A stretch of DNA of 64,000 nt from the NCBI RefSeq assembly GCF_013375935.1, contig NZ_CP056117.1:2232001-2296000 (forward strand), given 5' to 3'. This stretch comes from Enterobacter cloacae. Lineage in GTDB: Bacteria; Pseudomonadota; Gammaproteobacteria; Enterobacterales; Enterobacteriaceae. Below the pieces are notes generated by a model. The model saw nothing but the letters and a program-made list of their open reading frames with translations, did not search any database and had not been told where the DNA came from. Shown piece by piece: positions 27,795 through 35,667 of this stretch. Position 1 is the stretch's first letter, and the number at the start of each line of letters is the position of its first letter. The translations under genes were made by a program, and so were the position numbers.

Positions 27795-28222
27795 GGGCAG
27801 TACTCTTTCTGCAAGAAAATGTGTATATGGTGATAAAAGCTATTTTTGTTTTCAGCATTGTAAGTTTTATAGATATCAAGTGCGATGAGCTTGGGGAGTA
27901 TATACTGAGCGTAGCGGATTTGTATTTGTTTGCGACTTAGTTCAGTAAAAACAGGCCGAGTCATCAGAGCATTATAAAGTTGCTCATATTTATAAAAAAT
28001 CTCCCTTCTTTGCTCCGTACTGAACACCCCCTCCTCATCAAGGTGTCTGATGATTTCATCATAGCGTTTCTCCTCCTTTATCTCTTCGTCATCATTGTTA
28101 TCGAAAAAATGCTGGTGACCTGAAAAGTTAGCGGATCCACGTATGTCTGCTTGGCGAGCCCCTTTCTGGAACAGGCCGAAGGACTCGTAAACGTCGTACA
28201 TCAGGTTTGCAAAAGTATGCAC
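27743..28222 (-). CDS. unrecognised protein, upstream (N-terminal) frame
   Basis: A 159-codon frame starting at a GTG (28222) with AGGGAG about 6 bases upstream; an ATG at 28201 is an alternative. It is charged and helical (NNDDEEIKEEKRYDEIIRHL), with no recognised domain. Its last 18 or so residues, after the A8 run, are probably out of the native frame. It is divergent from alpA, across a 103-bp intergenic region. Confidence 0.6.
   Translation of the reverse strand: MHTFANLMYDVYESFGLFQKGARQADIRGSANFSGHQHFFDNNDDEEIKEEKRYDEIIRHLDEEGVFSTEQRREIFYKYEQLYNALMTRPVFTELSRKQIQIRYAQYILPKLIALDIYKTYNAENKNSFYHHIHIFLQKEYCPCWEEKKKVLFLPFGSI
27766..27781 (-). other. A8 slippery sequence at frame junction
   Basis: On the minus strand the run reads GAG AAA AAA AAG G in the upstream frame, which contains the heptamer A AAA AAG used for -1 frameshifting in dnaX and many insertion sequences. 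It is preceded by GGGAGGAG. Nine bases downstream there is a short hairpin, CTGCC GTTC GGCAG (27750-27763). Confidence 0.5.
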
Positions 28223-28325
28223 AGTGACTCCCTGCAGTTGGTTTCGTTTCTTTTACGGGGACACTATTCCAGATCCTGTGCAAAAGTGCGACCACAGCCA
28301 GAGACATCCAACAGGAGAATCAAAA

Positions 28326-28550
28326 ATGTCATCTGTTTACACCAGGCAACCAGAGCCACAGCAGCGCATTCTGCGCATGAGAGAACTGACGAAGATAGTT
28401 GGTCTGTCCCGGTCAACTATCTATGAAAAGCTAAATCCCGAATCCAGGTATTACGACGAAACGTTTCCAAAACCCGTGAGACTTGGTGCTGCTTCCGTTG
28501 GATGGCGTTCCACTTCCGTTGATGAGTGGATCGCTTCCAGAAGCGTTTAA
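28326..28550 (+). CDS. alpA: AlpA-family regulator/excisionase
   Basis: A 74-residue AlpA/phage-type helix-turn-helix protein: ILRMRELTKIVGLSRSTIYEKL followed by FPKPVRLGAASVGW and VDEWIASR. The ATG at 28326 has AGGAGA about 8 bases upstream; the frame extends further upstream without a start signal. In E. coli, AlpA of CP4-57 promotes excision of the island from ssrA. The present island is at the same site with an IntA-type integrase, so this is probably its directionality factor. Confidence 0.9.
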   Translation: MSSVYTRQPEPQQRILRMRELTKIVGLSRSTIYEKLNPESRYYDETFPKPVRLGAASVGWRSTSVDEWIASRSV

Positions 28551-28574
28551 TTTTTTCTCAAAAGAGACTATGCA

Positions 28575-30100
28575 ATGAAACTTACCCATAAAAAAACTGA
28601 AAATCATCATGTTAATCTGAACACCAGAGCAATTTTGACTTTTTTTCAACAAATCATTTCTTTCATTTATGGCAAAACCAGCGCGGCTGTTGAGCTTATC
28701 TTTGCAACCCTCCAGGGGAGCATGGCTCTGGCCTGCCAGGATATGTATGATGTTGAAATTGATGATGATATTATCGTTCCTGTATCGCATTTTCACATAA
28801 TACTGGCAAGGTCCGGAAGCAAAAAAACGACGGTATACAGGCTCATCATGGCGCAAATTCATCAAACTGAACGTGAGTTGGCTGAGGTGTTTTCAGTCAA
28901 GCTGAAGGAGTATGAACGGCAATACGTGCTATGGGATGAAGAATGTAAGAGCCTTAAGAAATCGCTTCAGAAAGCAGTGCGCCAGAAAGAGGGAGTGGAG
29001 ACGGCCAGAAATGAACTGGATGAATGTCTCAGAAATGAACCGGTTAAGCCTGTAAGGGTGCATCTGACGGTAACGGATCCCACGCCGGAAGCCCTTCTGA
29101 AAGAGCTGGGGCAATACTCCAGCTTGGGTATCACCTCTGACGAGGGAAGTGCGCTGCATGAAAGCATCATGCGGCGTAAGATTGCAATTCCTAATACATT
29201 GTGGTGTGGTGATGATTATCGGGTCAGTCGTGCGTCAACGGGTATCACAGATATTAAAGATCCCCGGCTCGGTATGCTGTTGATGACACAGCCGGAGCCA
29301 CATGACAGCACACTGAAATCACTGGGTAACACAATACGATCTACGGGAATTTATGCGCGTACGTTAACCATGGATCTTACGTTGCTCACCAAACTAATTG
29401 ATATTGATGAGCTGGTTTCTGGCTATGAGTCCGACCTGGAAAAGTTTTATGCCATTCAGAAAAAACATTTACTTGCCGGGATTGAACGCAGAAAAAAAAA
29501 TCAACCTCGTATCTGTATGACTTTTGCACCTGATGCAAGGAAGCGGTTACGTGATGTTGGCAGGCGCGTTAAGTATCTGATGCAGCCGGGGGAAAGCTGT
29601 ACCATTATAACGACTGGGCTGCACGGTACTGCGAACATACCGCCAGGAGTGCTGCTGTGATGCAGTTGTTTATCACTCCTGACTCAACCGTTATTACGCT
29701 GGAAACACTGGAAGCTGCATTGTTAATATCGGAATGGCACCTTAATCATTTTATTGTAAAAATGGATGCTGTCCGAGGGCCTTCCCATTCTGAAAGAGTT
29801 ATCAAGTGGCTTGAAAATAATCTTGTTAAAAATGGGTCTTATGATTTTTTAAGGCGAGACATGATGCAAGACATACATCGTTCACTCAGAAAAAAAGCTG
29901 ATCTTGAGCCTGTTCTGGAACAGCTTGCTGATGAAGGGAAAGTCCAGTTGTGGGAAGACGCAAGCGGAAGGCATTATGTCAAATATCTTGCTTCCGAAAT
30001 GACACCTTCAGAACTGGATGAAAAACATAGAGCAATGAAAGGTATACCGCATTATCTCGGGGGAGGTAGCGCTATCAGTCGCGTCCCTTTGAGAGAATAA
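28575..30100 (+). pseudogene. DUF3987 protein (YfjI-like), frameshifted
   Basis: A gene 25 bp after alpA. The first frame (361 codons to 29660) has the N-terminal YGKTSAAVELIFATLQGSMAL segment, LARSGSKKTT, a Lys/Glu-rich coiled stretch (about 95-155), GITSDEGSALHES and the LTMDLTLL region of DUF3987 proteins. It leaves frame near 29590 at CCGGGGG. One more G would give QPGGKLYHYNDWAARYCEHT and join the second frame (to 30100), whose VITLETLEAALLISEW segment is the family C-terminal part. The whole would be about 508 residues. DUF3987 proteins are primase/helicase-like and common in islands. This is a decayed gene or a sequencing error. Confidence 0.78.
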
Positions 30101-30395
30101 CTTCAGAGTGATTTTTATGATTTATCAGGTGGTTATGCATCTAATAACCCTTGGTGTGCTGCGGGTTTCGTTGTTGAGAGTGGGATTATTATCCGTATTG
30201 ATTAGTCGGTATATGTAATATATCTATCGTTGGTAGGTGCTCTTACGTCAATACAGTAAACGTCGGTATATGCCAACATAATAATCAAACCTGTATATCA
30301 GCAGAGATAATACATCCCTGTAGGGGAACCTGTACGCTTAATTGGGTAGCAGTTTACTACCCATTATATAATGAATTTCGCTAAAAGAGATTATT
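30101..30395. promoter_or_regulatory. control region of the Gp2-like gene
   Basis: This 295-bp non-coding stretch contains an 11-bp direct repeat gtcggtatatg (30205-30215 and 30262-30272). It also has an inverted repeat TGGGTAG / CTACCCA (30343-30363) directly before a TATAAT hexamer (30367-30372) and 33 bp before the next ATG. The inverted repeat is well placed to be an operator. No protein-coding gene is seen. Confidence 0.5.
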
Positions 30396-31073
30396 ATGAA
30401 GTCACCGTATGATTTAACTGAGAGAGAGTTTAAATTCTTGCAGCAGGAAGCTGAAGATAAATATGATTCCAGAATATCAAGCTATACCCTTCGTCGATCA
30501 CTTGCTGTGATATCTAATTATCTGGAAAACTATAACCGGGTATTCGCTCTGCGCACTGATCTGAGGTTTGCTCAGTCCCATGTGCCAGATGAGCCAGATA
30601 TGCCGACATGCTTTCAGAAAGATGATGAGAAAGCCATCACTCGGGCTATGGAATCCCTTAAAAGCCAGTTAAGGGAAGAACACAAGCGTTCTGGCAGGGC
30701 TGGTGAGTGTGCGCCACTCGGCTATATCTGGGCCAGAGAGCGTGTTACCGGGGAACAACCTCACTACCATCTGGTTCTGCTATTTGACAAAGAGGTTTAT
30801 GCCTATCTGGGGAATTACACTGAATCTGATGCTGATAATATGGCGACCCGTATTCAGAAAGCCTGGTGCAGCGCCATTGGGCTTGATTATCCTGAATATG
30901 CTTATCTCCCGCATTTTTCGAAGAACCACAGCATTTGGTTCACACGACACGACGCGTTAACGTTAAGTGATGATTATTATGACTTTTTGCTACGGGTGGC
31001 CTATCTGAGCAAAGACTACAGCAAAGACTTCTATGACGGTTATCGCAACTTTGGTACAAGCCAGCTTATATGA
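30396..31073 (+). CDS. inovirus Gp2/YfjJ-YagK family protein
   Basis: A 225-residue protein of the family shared by inovirus Gp2 and E. coli YfjJ/YagK. Landmarks are RSLAVISNYLENYNRVFALRTDLRF, YIWARE, PHYHLVLLF and AYLSKDYSK near the C terminus. HYH flanked by hydrophobic residues plus a downstream Tyr-Lys pair resembles the HUH endonuclease fold, so a nicking or replication role is possible; this is inference. It is preceded by an inverted repeat and a -10-like element. Its place between the DUF3987 gene and the integrase matches CP4-57-like islands. Confidence 0.8.
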   Translation: MKSPYDLTEREFKFLQQEAEDKYDSRISSYTLRRSLAVISNYLENYNRVFALRTDLRFAQSHVPDEPDMPTCFQKDDEKAITRAMESLKSQLREEHKRSGRAGECAPLGYIWARERVTGEQPHYHLVLLFDKEVYAYLGNYTESDADNMATRIQKAWCSAIGLDYPEYAYLPHFSKNHSIWFTRHDALTLSDDYYDFLLRVAYLSKDYSKDFYDGYRNFGTSQLI

Positions 31074-31161
31074 CGGATGCTGAAAGGCCGGTAGAACTTA
31101 TGATGCAGACTTGCCGATAAAAGTGCAGGTCTGCAACTATTTTCTGGTCCTGTGCCCACAA

Positions 31162-31635
31162 TCACCCGACAAGCTGGCGATAATCACATTCCATCTCATC
31201 AATAAAATCTTTACCGATTGTCGGAAACCCATAGGTTAAGAGTTCTGTCCCTTGTATTTTAAATAAATCATAGAGATAGCTGTCCTTTCGATGAGCGACG
31301 TGAACAGGCACAAAAGGCCTGTTTTTTACGATAGCTTCGTTGAGTTTACTGGCGTTGATGATGTTGTATTGATCCCCGGTGATATCAATAACGTAATCAT
31401 CCACTTCCAGCCAGTAGTGAGTAATCGCGCCATTTTTACCAGTGGCTCCTGTGACACCCTTCAACTCCAGCTCGGGCCATAATTGCAGAAAGTGGAAGGA
31501 AAGTAGCATTGAGCAAAGCCTACAGCTCATGACAGGAAAGCCGCGAGGTACAAGGTAGGTTGTTGACGGATCACATTTTTCGAGTATCTTTCGAAATCTA
31601 TTCGCCTCTTCACGTGCAGCTTCAATGGTAAACAA
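31162..31635 (-). CDS. papain/transglutaminase-like small protein of unknown function
   Basis: A 157-residue soluble protein. VMSCRLCSMLLSFHFLQLWPE supplies two Cys, HYWLEVDDYVIDITGDQYN supplies a His and an Asp in the order and spacing of cysteine peptidases/transglutaminases (Cys...His...Asp). This suggests a catalytic triad, but the family is not recognised. It lies between the Gp2-like gene and the integrase on the minus strand, as a stand-alone gene. The role is unknown. Confidence 0.6.
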   Translation of the reverse strand: MFTIEAAREEANRFRKILEKCDPSTTYLVPRGFPVMSCRLCSMLLSFHFLQLWPELELKGVTGATGKNGAITHYWLEVDDYVIDITGDQYNIINASKLNEAIVKNRPFVPVHVAHRKDSYLYDLFKIQGTELLTYGFPTIGKDFIDEMECDYRQLVG

Positions 31636-31835
31636 TATTATCCCCCTGATTTATTATATGAGTGTTTGGAAGCGCACGTACCAATGGTAGGATGCTTCAG
31701 ATTTATTCTTGGTAGTATGAGCCAATGCTCGTCCGGTCGAATCATGCGTGAAGCCTAGGGAGTAAGACCTTATATAACAAGATTGCCTCATTTCCACACA
31801 TTCCTGTTTTTGCTTTTGTGGATTTAAAATTGCGC

Positions 31836-33077
31836 TTATCCAGTGAGCTTTAATGTTGTTAATTCAACGTCAGTGAGTCTGCCACTATCTGCCTTTTTCA
31901 CGAAATCAGCCCACCACTGCATCATAGGTCGCCGTTGCTCAAGATAGTCGCTGCGGTTGTAAGCTCGACGTACCTCATTTTTGTCTACATGAGCCAGTGC
32001 TGCTTCAATGACATCAGGCGGAAATCCTTCCTCATTGAGTGCCGTACTAGCGATAGAACGTAAACCGTGTGATACGAGAACGCCTCCTAATCCAGCACGT
32101 TTAAGTGCTGCATTCACTGTCTGGCTGTTCATCGGCTGGGTTGGTTTGATGCGACTGGGAAAGATAAATTCTCGGCCACCACTGAGAGATTTCATTATTT
32201 CCAGAATAGCGAGAGCTCCATCAGATAATGGAACCGTATGGTCCCGGTTCATCTTCATTCGAGTAGCAGGAATTTTCCATTCGTTGGTATCAAAATCGAT
32301 CTCATCCCATCTCGCTTCAGAGGCTTCGGCAGGGCGGGTAATGGTAAGAAGCTGCCACATGAACAAGCACCGCGTGGACAAGCTGATACTTGCCGTACGC
32401 ATAGTCTGCATTAACTGCGGAAGTTGATCTGGGCGGATGCTTGGCATGTTTTTCTTTTGCGGTTTCTCGAATGCTTTTCCGATATTTACACTGGGCACTG
32501 CATCAATCAGGCCTGTGTTCTGTGCATAAATCATGACTTCGTTAATACGCTGACAAAGGCGTCGGACAGTCTCTAATGCACCTCTGGCCTGAACCGGCTG
32601 CACCGCTTTAACCAGAGTATGTGCCTTAATCTCAGTGACGCTGATATCTCCGATTGCTGGGAAAACATCTCTCTCAAGCGAGCGCCAGATATCGTCGGCA
32701 TAGCCCTCTGTTACACTGGCTTTCTTCACATTCCACCAACGCTCGGCAACTAACAGGAAAGAGTTGGTTTTGGCCTCTTGAGAATTTCTCACCTGTTCTT
32801 TCTGATGTTCTTGAGGATCAATGTCTTTCGCCAACAAAACTCGAGATTCAGCTCTGAGTTTACGCGCATCAGAAAGTGAGACGGCAGGGTAGGCTCCAAA
32901 GCTCTGCTTGGTTCGCTGCTTTGTCAGAGGTCGATAGTAACGGAATTGCCAGAGCTTACTGCCGCTGGACTTGATTAACAGAGTAAGTCCGTCACCATCA
33001 TACAGCTGGTAATCTGCATCTTTAGGTTTGGCGGCTTTGATCTCCGTATCGGTTAAAGGCTTGGTTTTTCTTGCCAT
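31836..33077 (-). CDS. intA: CP4-57-type tyrosine integrase
   Basis: A 413-residue P4-family site-specific recombinase, the length of E. coli CP4-57 IntA and nearly identical in the parts I can recall. It has an N-terminal DUF4102 arm-binding domain (LTDTEIKAAKPKDADYQLYDGDGL), a core-binding domain, and a C-terminal catalytic domain with Arg in TRPAEA, HGLRSIA (HxxR) and the Tyr in RRAYNRSDY. The ATG at 33077 is chosen because GGAGA lies about 6 bases upstream; the frame extends 12 codons further without support. It lies beside ssrA, reads away from it, and should integrate and excise the island at the ssrA 3' end. Confidence 0.93.
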   Translation of the reverse strand: MARKTKPLTDTEIKAAKPKDADYQLYDGDGLTLLIKSSGSKLWQFRYYRPLTKQRTKQSFGAYPAVSLSDARKLRAESRVLLAKDIDPQEHQKEQVRNSQEAKTNSFLLVAERWWNVKKASVTEGYADDIWRSLERDVFPAIGDISVTEIKAHTLVKAVQPVQARGALETVRRLCQRINEVMIYAQNTGLIDAVPSVNIGKAFEKPQKKNMPSIRPDQLPQLMQTMRTASISLSTRCLFMWQLLTITRPAEASEARWDEIDFDTNEWKIPATRMKMNRDHTVPLSDGALAILEIMKSLSGGREFIFPSRIKPTQPMNSQTVNAALKRAGLGGVLVSHGLRSIASTALNEEGFPPDVIEAALAHVDKNEVRRAYNRSDYLEQRRPMMQWWADFVKKADSGRLTDVELTTLKLTG

Positions 33078-33095
33078 GGGGAGTCTCCATGCGTT

Positions 33096-33134
33096 TAGGC
33101 CCAACGAAAACAATAGAGCTTTTCGTTGGGCCTA
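33096..33134. repeat. 15-bp perfect inverted repeat in intA leader
   Basis: Arms TAGGCCCAACGAAAA and TTTTCGTTGGGCCTA with a 9-base spacer, 19 bp upstream of the intA ATG. A third related half element (GGGCCTAAAA) follows at about 33139-33148. It could be an operator for autoregulation, an arm-type integrase/AlpA site, or a leader hairpin in intA mRNA. Confidence 0.7.
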
Positions 33135-33196
33135 TCAATGGGCCTAAAAGGTTCGGATTTAATTAGTTCTCTTCGGACTTCGCGGGACAAATTGAG

Positions 33197-33297
33197 GGCA
33201 CAAAAAAGCCCGCAGGGCTTGCGCCGTGCGGGCTCTTAGGACTTCATCGGATGACTCTGGTAATCACCGATGGAGAATTTTGGTGGAGCTGGCGGGA
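33197..33297. repeat. island proximal attachment site (att) at ssrA 3' end
   Basis: Direct repeat partner of 10917-11015. It covers the ssrA terminator, the 46-bp stretch between it and ssrA, and the last 17 bases of the intact ssrA gene. It lies between intA and ssrA, as in other ssrA-integrated islands. Confidence 0.85.
33202..33234 (-). terminator. ssrA intrinsic terminator
   Basis: Stem AGCCCGCA / TGCGGGCT with six T residues on the minus strand, 47 bp after the tmRNA 3' end. Confidence 0.8.
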
Positions 33298-33644
33298 GTT
33301 GAACCCGCGTCCGAAATTTCTACATCCTCGGTACTACATGCTTAGTTTGTCTTTACATTCGCACGCCAGCTGCGGACAAACACGCCACTAACGTACTAGC
33401 CTGATTAGTTTTAACGCTTCAACCCCAGGCAGGGCCTCCACGCGATCTCTTTTGGGTTTGACCTCTCTTTGATCCCCGTCTTAAGAGCGGAAGCTAGGGA
33501 GAGAGGGCTCAGAGCAGGTTATTAAGCTGCTAAAGCGTAGTTTTCGTCGTTTGCGACTATTTTTTTGCGGCTTTTAACGAGGCAAACCGCCCCTCGGCAT
33601 GCACCTTGGGTTTCGCAAATCCCGTCGAATCCAGAATCAGCCCC
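33281..33644 (-). ncRNA. ssrA: tmRNA
   Basis: Transfer-messenger RNA that rescues stalled ribosomes with SmpB. The minus-strand sequence begins GGGGCTGATTCTGG and ends CCGCCAGCTCCACCA, as in E. coli (363 nt there, 364 here). The tag frame at 33519-33554 reads ANDENYALAA followed by TAA TAA. The tRNA-like 3' end is intact even though it is the integration target, because the island supplies the same sequence. Confidence 0.97.
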
Positions 33645-33733
33645 AATAGTGTTGAACTCAGTATACCAGATTTCACATCCTCGATACCAGCCCGAAACGC
33701 TAACTTATTGAATAGTACAATAAGTGCGCAGAA

Positions 33734-34216
33734 TCAACGTCCTGCATTCTTCATGATGCGCGCTTTATCCAGTTGCCACTCGCGCTCTTTCAGGTCTGTA
33801 CGTTTATCGTGCTGTTTTTTACCTTTCGCGACGCCGATTTTCACTTTGCACCAGGCGTTTTTCCAGTACATAGAAAGCGCCACCACCGTGAAGCCTTCAC
33901 GGTTTATGCGCCCGTAAAGGGATTCCAGTTCGCGCTTGTTCAGCAGCAGCTTACGGGTGCGCGTAGGGTCGCACACGTAATGCGACGAGGCGACGGTCAG
34001 CGGCGTAAAGTTTGCGCCAAACAGGAAGGCCTCGCCGTCTTTCAGGATCACGTAACTGTCGCCGATGTTTGCCTTCCCGGCACGCAGCGATTTTACTTCC
34101 CAGCCCTGCAGCGCAAGGCCAGCCTCGAATTCTTCTTCGATGAAATACTCGTGGCGAGCACGCTTGTTGAGCGCAATGGTCGCCGAACCAGGTTTATGTG
34201 CTTTTTTCTTCGTCAT
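33734..34216 (-). CDS. smpB: SsrA-binding protein SmpB
   Basis: A 160-residue protein of normal length. [21 protein letters not shown], the [14 protein letters not shown] segment, and the basic tail [29 protein letters not shown] are diagnostic. It binds the tRNA-like domain of tmRNA and fills the decoding centre of stalled ribosomes. It lies directly upstream of ssrA in the same direction, the standard enterobacterial order. Confidence 0.97.
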   Translation of the reverse strand: MTKKKAHKPGSATIALNKRARHEYFIEEEFEAGLALQGWEVKSLRAGKANIGDSYVILKDGEAFLFGANFTPLTVASSHYVCDPTRTRKLLLNKRELESLYGRINREGFTVVALSMYWKNAWCKVKIGVAKGKKQHDKRTDLKEREWQLDKARIMKNAGR

Positions 34217-34333
34217 AAGTGTCGTAAAGCCGTCGGTAATCTGATTTTAAAAAGTCGCCTCATTGCGTCCCGTGAGGTCTAACGCGCTATCTTAGCACGA
34301 GATAAGCCTTAGCGTTTTTTTAACAGGTGATAA

Positions 34334-34810
34334 ATGTTATTATTTGTCCGTTGTGTGACCATGGAAAATGCTATGCCTCAGATTAGCCGTACTGCGCTTG
34401 TTCCCTACAGCGCGGAACAAATGTATCAGTTAGTGAACGACGTCCAGTCCTATCCGCAATTTATACCGGGATGCACCGGTAGCCGGGTGCTGGAGTCCGG
34501 TCCGACGCAGATGACCGCGGCCGTGGATGTCTCCAAAGCGGGGATCAGCAAAACGTTCACCACGCGCAATACCCTGACGAGCAATCAGAGTATCTTGATG
34601 CATCTGGTGGATGGTCCGTTTAAAAAACTGATGGGAGGGTGGAAGTTTACGCCGCTCAGTGCGGACGCCTGCCGCATTGAGTTCCATCTGGATTTTGAAT
34701 TTACCAATAAGCTGATCGAACTGGCGTTTGGCCGCATCTTTAAAGAGCTTGCCTCGAATATGGTTCAGGCGTTCACCACGCGCGCCAAAGAGGTTTACAG
34801 TGTCGCATAA
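34334..34810 (+). CDS. ratA: ribosome association toxin RatA / coenzyme Q-binding START protein
   Basis: A 158-residue START/polyketide-cyclase-fold protein nearly identical to E. coli RatA (YfjG): [36 protein letters not shown] and [20 protein letters not shown]. coli RatA binds 50S subunits and blocks 70S formation; the fold is shared with Coq10. The start at 34334 has AGGTGA 4-5 bases upstream; MPQIS at 34373 is the alternative start. It is divergent from smpB and overlaps ratB. Confidence 0.93.
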   Translation: MLLFVRCVTMENAMPQISRTALVPYSAEQMYQLVNDVQSYPQFIPGCTGSRVLESGPTQMTAAVDVSKAGISKTFTTRNTLTSNQSILMHLVDGPFKKLMGGWKFTPLSADACRIEFHLDFEFTNKLIELAFGRIFKELASNMVQAFTTRAKEVYSVA

Positions 34811-35087
34811 GATTGCTGTTGAGGTGGTGTACGCGCTGCCGCAGAAGCAGTATTTGCAGCGCGTGACGCTGGAAGAAGGGGCCACCGTTGAGGAGGCTAT
34901 CCGCGCGTCCGGTATCCTTGAGCTTCGCAGCGACATTGACCTGGCGAAGAACAAAGTCGGCATCTACAGCCGTCCGGTTAAGCCTGGTGATGTGCTGAAA
35001 GAGGGCGACAGGGTTGAGATCTATCGTCCACTGATTGCCGACCCGAAAGAGTTGCGTCGCCAGCGAGCGGAGAAATCGGGTAAGTAG
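34800..35087 (+). CDS. ratB: RatB / UPF0125 family protein
   Basis: A 95-residue ubiquitin-like (beta-grasp) protein: [62 protein letters not shown]. The GTG at 34800 is chosen because AGAGG is 6 bases upstream and the length then matches E. coli YfjF (96 residues). It overlaps the ratA stop by 11 bases, so the pair is coupled. The function is not established. Confidence 0.92.
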   Translation: MSHKIAVEVVYALPQKQYLQRVTLEEGATVEEAIRASGILELRSDIDLAKNKVGIYSRPVKPGDVLKEGDRVEIYRPLIADPKELRRQRAEKSGK

Positions 35088-35143
35088 CGTATTTTCGCTT
35101 ACTTTAACCCTCTCTCTATGAGGGGCGAGGGGACTGACGGAAA

Positions 35144-35174
35144 ACAAAAAAGGTGCTCAATGAGCACCTTTTTG
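35144..35174. terminator. bidirectional terminator between ratB and bamE
   Basis: AGGTGCTCA / TGAGCACCT stem with A-rich sequence before it and T-rich sequence after it, serving both convergent genes. Confidence 0.9.
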
Positions 35175-35190
35175 TATTTCTGACACCTGA

Positions 35191-35529
35191 TTATTTAGTC
35201 AGGGCAGGCTTGTTATCGATGTTGGTCAACACGCCAGCGCTGCTGAAGGTCAGCGTCAGGGTTTGCTGAGTCACATTCTCATGACCAGGCTGCTGGCGGA
35301 ATACATAGAACCAGGTATTTGTACCGAACGGATCGGACATCATCGGGGTTCCCAGTGCATAAGCGACCTGCTGTTGTGTCATTCCCACACGGATTTTGGA
35401 CACATCGTTAGGGGTAAGGTAGTTCCCCTGGTTGATGTCAGGACGGTAAACCACTTTCTCCAGAGTGGAACAGCCTGCGGTCAACATCAGAAGAACCGCT
35501 GCGGCAGCGGTCAGCGTTTTACAGCGCAT
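35191..35529 (-). CDS. bamE: outer membrane assembly lipoprotein BamE
   Basis: A 112-residue lipoprotein (formerly SmpA). The signal ends in the lipobox LTAGC, so the mature Cys is near residue 20; the SmpA/OmlA domain follows with [33 protein letters not shown] and [17 protein letters not shown]. It stabilises the BamD-BamA contact in the beta-barrel assembly machine. BamD is encoded at 54909-55646 in this window. Confidence 0.96.
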   Translation of the reverse strand: MRCKTLTAAAAVLLMLTAGCSTLEKVVYRPDINQGNYLTPNDVSKIRVGMTQQQVAYALGTPMMSDPFGTNTWFYVFRQQPGHENVTQQTLTLTFSSAGVLTNIDNKPALTK

Positions 35530-35667
35530 AGTGATTTGATTCCTTTTCGGGCCCGAGCAGTACGCGGCTCATATGTAATATGCCGATGATAATAGACCTT
35601 GTCCCACTTTGAAACCGGTCTTGCGGCGTTTTTATTGTTCTGTATGACCCTGAGATCCCGAAAAAGT

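Noticed and set aside
29657..30100. Separate small gene after the DUF3987 gene
   Set aside because: Its sequence is the C-terminal part of the DUF3987 family, and the codons before its GTG/ATG also read as family sequence. It is the out-of-frame end of the same gene.
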